From JBDNDK01 sp046719185 (lineage in GTDB: Bacteria > Armatimonadota > UBA5829), in contig JBDNDK010000021.1 of assembly GCA_046719185.1 (NCBI GenBank), forward strand, positions 1 through 22,346: a DNA stretch of 22,346 nt, in the 5' to 3' direction. Position 1 is the stretch's first letter. The number at the start of each line of letters is the position of its first letter. The notes below the pieces were generated by a model. The model had not been told where the DNA came from. It did no database searches and worked only from the letters and a program-made list of their open reading frames with translations. The position numbers and the translations under genes are program-made. Positions 15,187 to 22,346 of the stretch are shown here, piece after piece.

Positions 15187-15870
15187 ATGGTAAGAAACAT
15201 CAAAAAAATTACTGTTGTTTGTGCTGTTTTAATGATGGCAATTTCAGGAAGCGTCTTTGCTTTCTCATTTAGTGATATTCAATATTGGGTAGGAACTGGC
15301 AGCAATCAAGCTGGATTGGTAATTGATTGGAATGATGGAAAGAACCCACAATCTTTAGCATGGGGATTTAGATGGGATGGAACAGCTACAGGTGAGACAA
15401 TGTTAACAGCAATTGCTCAAGCAGATTCAAGGCTTTTCATTCACATTAGCACCCCCGGAGGGTATGGAGTTGCATTATTTGGTGTTGGATATGATCTAAA
15501 CAACAACGGTACATTTGCAACTAATCCTGCTTTAACATTTAGTAATGGTATTTCAGTAGGAAGCCCAAATGATAATAGAGTATCTATAGAGGCAGGAGAT
15601 CATTATAAAGAGGGTTGGATGAGTGCAGGATATTGGTCATACTGGTTAAAATCAAGCTCATCAGCAAACTGGGAGTTTTCAGGTGTTGGAATGTCCGGAA
15701 GAACGCTTACAAATGGTGCTTGGGATGGTTGGAGTTTTGCTAATAACTTTAATTCTACTGCACCAAAAACACCAATAGCTGCTGAGCCTATACCCGAACC
15801 ATCAACTTTGATTGCAATGGGATTAGGTATGACTGCTGTTGCTGGAAGATTTTTAAGAAAACTTTTTTAA
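15187..15870 (+). CDS. PEP-CTERM sorting-signal surface protein (copy 1)
   Basis: A 227-residue exported protein. A signal peptide with VLMMAISGSVFA precedes the mature FSFSDIQYWVGTGSNQ. The conserved core is GLVIDWNDGKN, AWGFRWDGTATGETMLTAIA. The C-terminus has the full PEP-CTERM signal: PEPSTLIAMGLGMTAVAGRF followed by basic RK. In exosortase-bearing bacteria such signals direct processing at the inner membrane and export to the cell surface or extracellular matrix. AGGAG lies six bases before ATG. It differs from copy 2 mainly by an extra segment (~residues 80-120). No exosortase gene is in the window. The function of the WNDG/RWDG domain is unknown to me. Confidence 0.88.
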   Translation: MVRNIKKITVVCAVLMMAISGSVFAFSFSDIQYWVGTGSNQAGLVIDWNDGKNPQSLAWGFRWDGTATGETMLTAIAQADSRLFIHISTPGGYGVALFGVGYDLNNNGTFATNPALTFSNGISVGSPNDNRVSIEAGDHYKEGWMSAGYWSYWLKSSSSANWEFSGVGMSGRTLTNGAWDGWSFANNFNSTAPKTPIAAEPIPEPSTLIAMGLGMTAVAGRFLRKLF

Positions 15871-15937
15871 TTAAATGTTTTAGATATTATATTGAAACTT
15901 ATCTGAAAACAACATAAAAACAAAAAAGGAGAAAAGA

Positions 15938-16507
15938 ATGGCAAGAAATATAAAAAGAATGATTGTTTTGTGTACAGTTTTAATGATGGCAATTTCAGGA
16001 AGCGTAAGTGCTTTCTCATTTTTAGACATTGAAGCTTGGGCTGGAAGCGGTTCAAATCAAGCAGCATTAGTGATTGATTGGAATGATGGAAATTCTACAG
16101 AGTGTTATGTTTGGGGATTTAGATGGGATGGCACAGCTACTGGCAGTGATATGTTTTATGCTATTGCTAGTGCATATCCAGAATTATCATTTGTTGACTT
16201 AGGTGGTTATATAGACAGAATTACCTATGGAATACATGATGAAGGCGGCTGGGATCCTAATCTTCAATATTTTTGGAACTATAGCACTGCTAACAATACA
16301 ACTGAATTTCCAACAGAGTGGACAATGTCTTGGGTTGGCTTTGCTGAAAGAACACTTTCAAACAACAGCTGGGATGGCTGGGCTTGGGGTGGTTGGCCTA
16401 CTTTCCCAAGCGATCCAACTGCAGCTCCTGTTCCAGAGCCAGCAAGCATAGCAGTATTGGCAATTGGAACATTACCAATTTTATATAGATTGAGAAAAAG
16501 AAGCTAA
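15938..16507 (+). CDS. PEP-CTERM sorting-signal surface protein (copy 2)
   Basis: A 189-residue paralog of the gene just before it, 67 bp downstream. It shares the signal-peptide core VLMMAISGSV, the IEAWAGSGSNQAALVIDWND and WGFRWDGTATGSDMFYAIA motifs, WTMSWVGFAERTLSNNSWDG near the end of the domain, and a PEP-CTERM tail (VPEPASIAVLAIGTLPILYR, then RLRKRS). The first 80 or so coding bases of the two copies include a 29-base identical run, pointing to recent duplication or gene conversion. Its leader GGAGAAAAGAATGG also matches copy 1. It is the last gene before a strong terminator, which makes it the probable end of the riboswitch transcript. Confidence 0.88.
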   Translation: MARNIKRMIVLCTVLMMAISGSVSAFSFLDIEAWAGSGSNQAALVIDWNDGNSTECYVWGFRWDGTATGSDMFYAIASAYPELSFVDLGGYIDRITYGIHDEGGWDPNLQYFWNYSTANNTTEFPTEWTMSWVGFAERTLSNNSWDGWAWGGWPTFPSDPTAAPVPEPASIAVLAIGTLPILYRLRKRS

Positions 16508-16539
16508 TTAGTAAGATAACTAAATAAACATCCTGGATC

Positions 16540-16580
16540 TGTCTGGCAGTGGACCCATCACCCTGCCAGACAATTTTTTT
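16540..16580 (+). terminator. Rho-independent terminator of the B12/PEP-CTERM operon
   Basis: GTCTGGCAG (16540-16548) pairs perfectly with CTGCCAGAC (16563-16571), loop of 14 bases, and is followed by AATTTTTTT. This is the first good terminator after the riboswitch. Confidence 0.9.
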
Positions 16581-16586
16581 GTTTTA

Positions 16587-16595
16587 TGATATACT
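16587..16595 (+). promoter_or_regulatory. Extended -10 promoter of the first GH10 gene
   Basis: TGATATACT (16587-16595) is an extended -10 (TG-N-TATACT). A partial -35 (CAGACA, 16567-16572, four of six bases) lies 17 bp upstream inside the terminator stem. The second GH10 gene has the same box. Confidence 0.5.
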
Positions 16596-16623
16596 GCATA
16601 AAATTATAAGATTGAGGATTTAA

Positions 16624-18345
16624 GTGAAGAATAGGAAAATCAATTTTATTATTCTGATAATTGAGGTTCTTTTTATGATGGTTAATTCAAATTTTATTAA
16701 TGCTGAAACTCTTAATGCAGAATCATTTGTTTTCAAATCCAATGGAAGTGTTCACGATACGGATGGTTGGAAAATAGATGAAAATGGTTATATTGGCACT
16801 CTAATAAGAATTACATCAGAAACATTGGTTAAAATAAAAGTCAGAGCAAATGGGCAGAAATTACAAAATTTTGAACCTATTATGAGCATCTGTATTGCAG
16901 ATACAAAATCAGCATTCATTGTTCAAAGCAAAGATAATCCTCCATTTACAGAATACAAAGAATATAATTCAGAGTTTAGTCTAAAACCCGGCACTTATTC
17001 ATTAAGAATTGAGCATACAAAAAACTCATCTTATGCGGGAAATAGAAATCTGTATATCAAAGATGTAACCTTTTCAGGTGGTAATTTCTTATTAATAAAC
17101 AATCCAACTGATGAAGATGTTTTAGCTGCTGCAGATACTTATATTGAATACTATAGAAAAGGCAATGCAAAAATTAAAATATACGATGAAAACGGTGAGC
17201 CGTTATCAAGCGGTGTTGCTGTAGATTTTAAGCTCAAAAATCACAAATTTAATTTTGGAACTGAAGTCTATGGCACTGGTGCAGATTTCTTGCCTGTAGA
17301 TTGGGCTGATCCAAATCCACCTGCAGATTCAGATTTTTTCAAATATCAGGAATTTATAAAGAATCATTTTAATATCATTGTGCCAAGCAATGCTGGCAAA
17401 TGGGCATATCATGAGGCTGAAAGAGGTGTATTGACTCTAGATGGAATGGATAAAATATTAGATTTTGCAGAGACTAATGGCATCAGAGGCAGAATGCATG
17501 GAGTAATATTTGATTCTAAGCCACAGCAGCCTGAATGGGTTAATGCTCTTATAGAAGAAGCAAAAACAGATGAAAACAAGAAGAACGAGCTTAGAGAAGA
17601 AATAAGCAAAAGAATAGATTATATGGTTGCAGATAGGGCACTCAGGTGGACAGATATAGATGTTGTTAATGAGCCTGTGCATACGGGTGATTATTTTAAT
17701 ATATTTGGCTATGATGGGTTAGCTGACATTTATAATGAATCTGCCCAAAAAGCAAATGGAAGGGCATTGGGATACATAAATGAATATGGAGCTCTTCAAC
17801 ATAATGAAAATGACCTATACAACAATTGGTATAAAGACCATATTCAAAAAACATTAGCTGTTGGTGGGAAAATTGAAGGTGTTGGATTCCAATATTATGC
17901 AAAACCAGAAAATCACAGCCCGCTTGTTGTTCATAGATGTCTTCAAAATTTCTGCACATTAAACCTGCCAATGAAGCTTACAGAATTTGGAGTTGAAACT
18001 GGTGTATCAAATGAAGATGCTGCAAAGATTCTAAATGAAATGATGAGGCTTGTTTTTGGTTGTGAAAAAATGGATTCCTTTATACTTTGGGGCTTTTGGA
18101 AGACATGGATGTGGCATAAAATGAGTGCTGCTTATCTAACTGATGAGAATTGGAATAAATCAGAATGCGGCAAAGTGTTTGATGAATTGATGAAAAAGTG
18201 GTATACAGAAGGCTCATGTATAACAAACAAATCCGGTGAAATAGAGTTTAATGGATTCTATGGTGAATATACATTCCTTATAAACGGCAAAGAATATAAT
18301 TTTAACCTTGAAAAAGGCAAAAAGGATTATAGTATTCAGCTCTGA
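16624..18345 (+). CDS. Secreted GH10 xylanase with N-terminal carbohydrate-binding module (copy 1)
   Basis: An endo-1,4-beta-xylanase-type enzyme of 573 residues. Layout: signal peptide (1-27, NSNFINA), a beta-sandwich binding module (~29-153, like calcium-dependent xylan-binding modules, ending NRNLYIKDVTFSG), then the GH10 barrel (~170-530) and a short beta tail. The barrel shows FNFGTEVYG, NAGKW, DIDVVNEP with acid/base E350, and KLTEFGV with nucleophile E454. In place of the common GHTLVWHSQ it has MHGVIFD (291-297): the His is kept, the Trp is Phe and the next His is Asp. It resembles the plant-type branch, which also carries an acidic residue there. GQxH is FQYY. Start is GTG 16624, five bases after GAGGA. 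Substrate is probably xylan; activity is not shown. Confidence 0.9.
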   Translation: MKNRKINFIILIIEVLFMMVNSNFINAETLNAESFVFKSNGSVHDTDGWKIDENGYIGTLIRITSETLVKIKVRANGQKLQNFEPIMSICIADTKSAFIVQSKDNPPFTEYKEYNSEFSLKPGTYSLRIEHTKNSSYAGNRNLYIKDVTFSGGNFLLINNPTDEDVLAAADTYIEYYRKGNAKIKIYDENGEPLSSGVAVDFKLKNHKFNFGTEVYGTGADFLPVDWADPNPPADSDFFKYQEFIKNHFNIIVPSNAGKWAYHEAERGVLTLDGMDKILDFAETNGIRGRMHGVIFDSKPQQPEWVNALIEEAKTDENKKNELREEISKRIDYMVADRALRWTDIDVVNEPVHTGDYFNIFGYDGLADIYNESAQKANGRALGYINEYGALQHNENDLYNNWYKDHIQKTLAVGGKIEGVGFQYYAKPENHSPLVVHRCLQNFCTLNLPMKLTEFGVETGVSNEDAAKILNEMMRLVFGCEKMDSFILWGFWKTWMWHKMSAAYLTDENWNKSECGKVFDELMKKWYTEGSCITNKSGEIEFNGFYGEYTFLINGKEYNFNLEKGKKDYSIQL

Positions 18346-18392
18346 AAAAATTAAATAAAAATAAAACATTTTATCCCAAAACAAAATTCTCA

Positions 18393-18401
18393 TGGTATAC
18401 T
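18393..18401 (+). promoter_or_regulatory. Extended -10 promoter of the second GH10 gene
   Basis: TGGTATACT (18393-18401) is an extended -10 with no good -35. It matches the box before the first GH10 gene (TG-R-TATACTGC). TATACT also forms an inverted repeat with AGTATA (18408-18413), which could be an operator. Confidence 0.45.
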
Positions 18402-18447
18402 GCTATTAGTATATATAAATAATATGTGAATATAATGGAGAAAAATA

Positions 18448-20805
18448 ATGATTAATAATAATGTCAAGATATATACAAAAGTTTTTTTGTTTATTTTCCT
18501 GCTTCTAATTCCTAGTATCTTAATTGCTCAGACTATGAATGCAAGTTCATTTGTGTTTAAATCTGTGGGTAGTGTGCACGATACAAATGGTTGGAAACTT
18601 AATAGAGAAGGATACATTGGCACATTCATCAATCTTACGCAGGAATCTGAGGTTTATATAAATGTGAGAGCTATTGGTCAAATGGCACAAAATGTTAACC
18701 CAGTTATGAATGTATGTATTGCAGATAAGAAATTTTCATACAATGTCTATAGCGTAACATCACCACCTTTTACTTCTTATCAAAATCACTATTCAAATTT
18801 CTATTTGAAACCCGGCACATATCCTGTGAGAATAGAATTTGTGAATGACTACACAACTGTAGGAGATAGAAATTTATACATAAAAAGTGTATCTTTTTCT
18901 GGATCAGGATTATCTATTATAAACAATCCAACAAACATCACTGTTTTTGATGCTGCAGATACTTATATTGAGCATTATAGAAAAGGTGATGCAATAGTGA
19001 ATATACTTGATTCTCAAGGTAATCCTGTGGCAGGTAATGTAAATGTTCATATAAAATTAAAGCGGCATGCATTTAATTTTGGAACTGAGGTATATGGTTG
19101 TGGTGGAGATTTCTATCCTCCGACTTGGGCAAAACCAAATCCTCCAGTAGGTTCTGATTATTATAAATATCAAGAATTCATTAAGAACAATTTTAATATG
19201 ATAGTTCCCGGCAATGCTGGCAAATGGGCATATCATGAAGCTGAGAGAGGTGTGCTGACTCTTGATGATATGGATTTAATACTAGATTTTGCTGATGCAC
19301 ATAATCTTAAGAAAAGAATGCATGGAGTAATATGGGATTTTGATTTTCAGCAGCCTGATTGGGTGAACACTCTTGTTGATGAAGCAAAAACTGATTCTGC
19401 AAAAAAACAAGAATTAAGAGAAGCAATAAGCAATAGGATTGATTACATGGTGGCAGATAGAGCTCATAGATGGTCTGATATAGATGTTGTAAATGAACCT
19501 GTGCATACTGGAGATTATTTTAATATTTTTGGTTATGAAGGTCTTGCAGATATATTCAATGAATCTTCTCAAAAAGCAAATGGAAAAGCATTAGGTTTTA
19601 TCAATGAATGGGGTGTTATTCAAGTATTTGGTTATAATCCGAATGAATATAACAATTGGTATAGAGATCATATACAAAATATTATTAATTTTGGTGGAGC
19701 TGTTGAGGGTGTTGGTATTCAATATTACACCAGACCGGATATACATGACCCTATTGTGATTCACAGATGTCTTCAAAATTTTATGACCTTAGGCTTGCCA
19801 ATTAAGTTGACAGAATTTGGTGTGGATAAAAATTATACGGGACAAACAGCTGCAAACATTTTAACAGATACTATTAAACTTATTTTTGGCAATGCACAAA
19901 TAGATACATTTAATTTATGGGGTTTTTGGAAACCCTGGATATGGCAAGAAATGAATGGTGCTGCATTAGTTGATGAAAATTGGAATCTAACTGAAGCAGG
20001 TATTGCATATCAAAATCTTATGAATCATTGGCATACAGAGGGCGATTATCTAACAGATATTGGAGGTTCAATTTATTTTAATGGTTTTTATGGAATTTAT
20101 GATGTAATAATAAATGATTTACCATATACCATAAATCTTGAAAAGGATTTATTTGAATATGATATTCAGCTTGTTGATGTAACAACAATTGCACAAGAAA
20201 TGCTAATGCCGGATAATACATCCATAGGTATCAAAAATGCTGTTATAACTGCGTTATATCCTTATGAAGGTTATCTATATATACAAGATGAATCTAATCC
20301 ATTTGGAATTAGGGTAAATTATAATGGCGGTATGTTTAAGCTTTATGATAAAGTTAATTTAACAGGCACAATATCAACTAGAACTCAAGGCGGAAAAGAA
20401 AGAGTAATTATAGATCCAACAATTATAAAAGTGTCATCAAATAATTATATTAAACCAATAGGAATGAAAACCCTAGATGTCGGCGGAAGTTCAATACCTG
20501 ATTTTGCAGTTGAAGATGCAAATGGAAAACTAGGAATAGGTCCCTGCAATATAGGATTATTAGTGAAAATATCAGGTAGAGTAACAGCTGTTGAAAATGA
20601 TTATATATGGGTAAATGATGGTTCTGATATACCTGATGCTTCTGGTAATCTTGGCGTAATGGTCAAAATGCCAGCAGGAGTTGATGTGGAAGTTAACAAT
20701 TTCATTGGTGTAACAGGTGTTATTGAAGGTAATCTACCTGATGGTAAAAATTTGAACAGAAGATACATTAGAGCAAGAACGGCTGATGATATAATTTTGT
20801 ATTAA
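18448..20805 (+). CDS. Secreted GH10 xylanase with N-terminal binding module and C-terminal tandem OB-like module (copy 2)
   Basis: A close paralog of the previous gene over its first ~570 residues: signal peptide (1-28, LIAQ), binding module (to ~153), and GH10 barrel with acid/base E350 in DIDVVNEP and nucleophile E456 in KLTEFGV. The loop reads MHGVIWD, so the Trp lost in copy 1 is kept here. Residues ~577-785 add two OB-like units: LVDVTTIAQEM, then IKNAVITAL and YIQDESNPFGIRV in the first, IKPIGMKTLDVGG linking, and NIGLLVKISGRV with IWVNDGSD in the second. This tail is homologous to residues ~277-492 of the protein at 13607. It may bind the cell surface or a polysaccharide. GGAGAAAAATA precedes ATG 18448. 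It ends at a strong terminator. Confidence 0.9.
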   Translation: MINNNVKIYTKVFLFIFLLLIPSILIAQTMNASSFVFKSVGSVHDTNGWKLNREGYIGTFINLTQESEVYINVRAIGQMAQNVNPVMNVCIADKKFSYNVYSVTSPPFTSYQNHYSNFYLKPGTYPVRIEFVNDYTTVGDRNLYIKSVSFSGSGLSIINNPTNITVFDAADTYIEHYRKGDAIVNILDSQGNPVAGNVNVHIKLKRHAFNFGTEVYGCGGDFYPPTWAKPNPPVGSDYYKYQEFIKNNFNMIVPGNAGKWAYHEAERGVLTLDDMDLILDFADAHNLKKRMHGVIWDFDFQQPDWVNTLVDEAKTDSAKKQELREAISNRIDYMVADRAHRWSDIDVVNEPVHTGDYFNIFGYEGLADIFNESSQKANGKALGFINEWGVIQVFGYNPNEYNNWYRDHIQNIINFGGAVEGVGIQYYTRPDIHDPIVIHRCLQNFMTLGLPIKLTEFGVDKNYTGQTAANILTDTIKLIFGNAQIDTFNLWGFWKPWIWQEMNGAALVDENWNLTEAGIAYQNLMNHWHTEGDYLTDIGGSIYFNGFYGIYDVIINDLPYTINLEKDLFEYDIQLVDVTTIAQEMLMPDNTSIGIKNAVITALYPYEGYLYIQDESNPFGIRVNYNGGMFKLYDKVNLTGTISTRTQGGKERVIIDPTIIKVSSNNYIKPIGMKTLDVGGSSIPDFAVEDANGKLGIGPCNIGLLVKISGRVTAVENDYIWVNDGSDIPDASGNLGVMVKMPAGVDVEVNNFIGVTGVIEGNLPDGKNLNRRYIRARTADDIILY

Positions 20806-20834
20806 ATCTATTTTATCTTAAATAGATTAAAATG

Positions 20835-20869
20835 AACACCACACCCAATTATTTGAGTGTGGTGTTTTT
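20835..20869 (+). terminator. Terminator between the convergent xylanase and GH116 genes
   Basis: AACACCACAC (20835-20844) pairs with GTGTGGTGTT (20857-20866), followed by TTT and GTTTT. Just before it AATCTATTT/AAATAGATT (20805-20828) is a second, AT-only hairpin. On the minus strand the T-run is weaker, so it may serve both genes only in part. Confidence 0.85.
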
Positions 20870-20883
20870 GTTTTAATATTAGA

Positions 20884-22346
20884 TTATGAGAAAGGTGTAT
20901 ATTCTACCTTCTCAACATCAATCTTTCCATACTTAACTTCAATAAAAGGTTTGCCATCTTTTACTCCAACTGTTCCAAATCCAGTTGCAGTTGAAATAAA
21001 GCTTCTAAAATCACCTTTTATTCTTGGTTTTAGATATAATGTTTTTTCTACAGCATTATAGAAAGCTCCTGAAAAAGCTTGAAGCAATGAATAAGATGAT
21101 AATGCTCTAGCATACCAATGTCCGCACTCATATTCGTTAAATGGGTTTCTTATTGTTCCATCATATCTGGCTCTGCAGGTTCTTACAATATCAAGTCCCT
21201 CATCAATAAGCCCTAACATTATGCAATGTGCTGCTACTTGATATTCAATACCTGTCCATACTTCATTGCTATAGATAAATGGCAATGAAAGCTTTTCACC
21301 TTTTGGCCAAGTGCACAGTAATAGTCCTCCATCTGAGCCAAATGCATAGCTGGGTCTTTGTGGATTTACATGTTTTGATAAATCACTTTTAAGATTATAT
21401 TTATGAACAGCTTTCAAGTGACTTTTCACTTTATTATTGTCAACAATCTCACCCAATCCAGCACATTCTGCCATCCAGCATCCTATTACACCATCAGAAA
21501 TACATCCCTTGCCATATTGATATTTAGGTCCTTCTTTTTCTAATATTTCTTTGGCTTCAGGAGAGTAGTATTCAAAAGTTTTTTGAAAGTTCTCAGGCTT
21601 TCCTGCTTCAAGCTCTCTCCACATTATTTTCTGATAGAAATATTCTCCATCAAACAGCTCATTTTCCATATATGCTTTGCCTTTATTATAAAGCTCATAA
21701 TAAAGCTCTGCACTTTCACCTAATGCTTCTGCCATTTCACTAGCAGCCTTTAAAGCACCAAGATAAAAACTTGTGCACATTCCATCAGGACCCCAAAATT
21801 CTATATCATAAGTGTTATGATGAGGTTCTCTCACAATTCCCTGATGATCTGGATCCCAAGTATTGATACAATATTCAAGGCTTTTTTTCACATTTGGCCA
21901 CATAGACCTTAGCCATTCTGTGTCTCCGCTTATTTTCCAATCTCTGTTCATTTTTATAATGCCGCCAAGCTGACCATCAGAAGCAGCATGTCCACCTCTT
22001 GCTGCTTTACTTGTTGGTAGTGTAGATCTGAATATTTGATATCCATCATCTTGTTGGGATTCATTAAATTCTGTTTCTCTGAATGTTCTCTCTAAATCTG
22101 GGAAAAGATTTGGAAAAGCTTGTGCATAGTTCCATACATGAGTGCAAGAACCGCTACAGCAGCCAGTTCCATCATGGCATCCTTCCCAAGCCCAGAGTCT
22201 TCCATTAGGCTGTCTTAAAACGGTCGGAGACTTCAAAATACTAAGATTTGCAGATACTGCTTCTAAAACATCTTCAGGAAGGGTAGAATCATAAAAAGCT
22301 TCTGTGAAAGCAAGAGTTTTTGCTCTCAGTTCATCATATTCTTTAC
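20884..22346 (-). CDS. GH116-family glycoside hydrolase (beta-glucosidase/beta-xylosidase-like), N-terminus beyond the window
   Basis: 486 C-terminal residues are visible; the frame stays open to the right edge, where it reads TEAFYDSTLPEDVLEAVSAN, so the TTG at 22236 is internal, not a start. The (alpha/alpha)6 catalytic domain of GH116 is clear: LKSPTVLRQPNGRLWAWEGC, then GSCTHVWNYAQAFPNLFPDL, ASDGQLGGI, EPHHNTYDIEFWG, and CISDGVIGCWMAECAGLGEI. By analogy with human GBA2 and the Thermoanaerobacterium enzyme, the nucleophile Glu should lie just before NTYD and the acid/base Asp in the SDG.IG.W motif. Characterised members cut beta-glucosides or beta-xylosides, so with two xylanases next door it may finish xylo-oligosaccharides. 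It ends 15 bp past the terminator region, convergent with the xylanase. Confidence 0.9.
   Translation of the reverse strand, partial: KEYDELRAKTLAFTEAFYDSTLPEDVLEAVSANLSILKSPTVLRQPNGRLWAWEGCHDGTGCCSGSCTHVWNYAQAFPNLFPDLERTFRETEFNESQQDDGYQIFRSTLPTSKAARGGHAASDGQLGGIIKMNRDWKISGDTEWLRSMWPNVKKSLEYCINTWDPDHQGIVREPHHNTYDIEFWGPDGMCTSFYLGALKAASEMAEALGESAELYYELYNKGKAYMENELFDGEYFYQKIMWRELEAGKPENFQKTFEYYSPEAKEILEKEGPKYQYGKGCISDGVIGCWMAECAGLGEIVDNNKVKSHLKAVHKYNLKSDLSKHVNPQRPSYAFGSDGGLLLCTWPKGEKLSLPFIYSNEVWTGIEYQVAAHCIMLGLIDEGLDIVRTCRARYDGTIRNPFNEYECGHWYARALSSYSLLQAFSGAFYNAVEKTLYLKPRIKGDFRSFISTATGFGTVGVKDGKPFIEVKYGKIDVEKVEYTPFS

Noticed and set aside
22234..22236. TTG as the true start of the GH116 gene
   Set aside because: The frame stays open to the window edge and the upstream residues continue the family pattern.
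1..22346. CRISPR arrays, tRNA or rRNA genes, insertion sequences
   Set aside because: No regularly spaced repeats, cloverleaf sequences, rRNA motifs or transposase-like frames were seen.

Overview
The window is AT-rich, gene-dense bacterial DNA with no rRNA, tRNA, CRISPR array or transposase that I can see. The gene content suggests an anaerobe with a diderm envelope. The signs are a heterodisulfide-reductase-type flavin electron-bifurcation operon, two PEP-CTERM proteins (a sorting signal of exosortase-bearing diderms), a type II pseudopilin-like protein with an H-X9-DG tail, and secreted xylanases. This mix, plus the tandem C-terminal module shared by two surface proteins, reminds me of Armatimonadota or the Planctomycetota/Lentisphaerota sphere. 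That placement is an impression, not a demonstration.

Left part (1-8166, minus strand, transcribed right to left): small zinc-ribbon protein, hdrC, hdrB, hdrA, a membrane protein, a secreted protein, mvhD, an FrhB-N/ferredoxin protein, an AsrA/HydB-like dicluster ferredoxin, and then the frameshifted start of a phospholipase-D-like gene that runs off the window. The redox genes match the HdrABC-FlxBCD set of anaerobes, but the FlxA NAD(P)H flavoprotein is not at the visible end of the operon. A promoter with a 21-bp-spaced direct repeat precedes it. Two short palindromic repeat elements lie in its gaps.

Middle (8358-12292): a 933-residue fusion of DUF1638 with a hydantoinase/oxoprolinase (ASKHA-type) body on the plus strand, convergent with a GntR/LacI-type sugar regulator on the minus strand.

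Right of centre (12293-16580, plus strand): a 540-bp regulatory region with a clear cobalamin riboswitch, then a hairpin that hides the start codon and has the Shine-Dalgarno in its loop. Downstream are a pseudopilin-like gene, a surface protein, and two paralogous PEP-CTERM proteins. The first good terminator comes only after the fourth gene, so all four may be one vitamin-B12-controlled surface operon. This is the most unusual part of the window.

Right end (16587-22346): two paralogous plant-like GH10 xylanases with N-terminal carbohydrate-binding modules, each behind its own extended -10 promoter, convergent with a partial GH116 beta-glucosidase/beta-xylosidase-like gene. Together they look like a small xylan-use locus. 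The second xylanase carries the same C-terminal double module as the B12-operon surface protein, which ties the two regions together.
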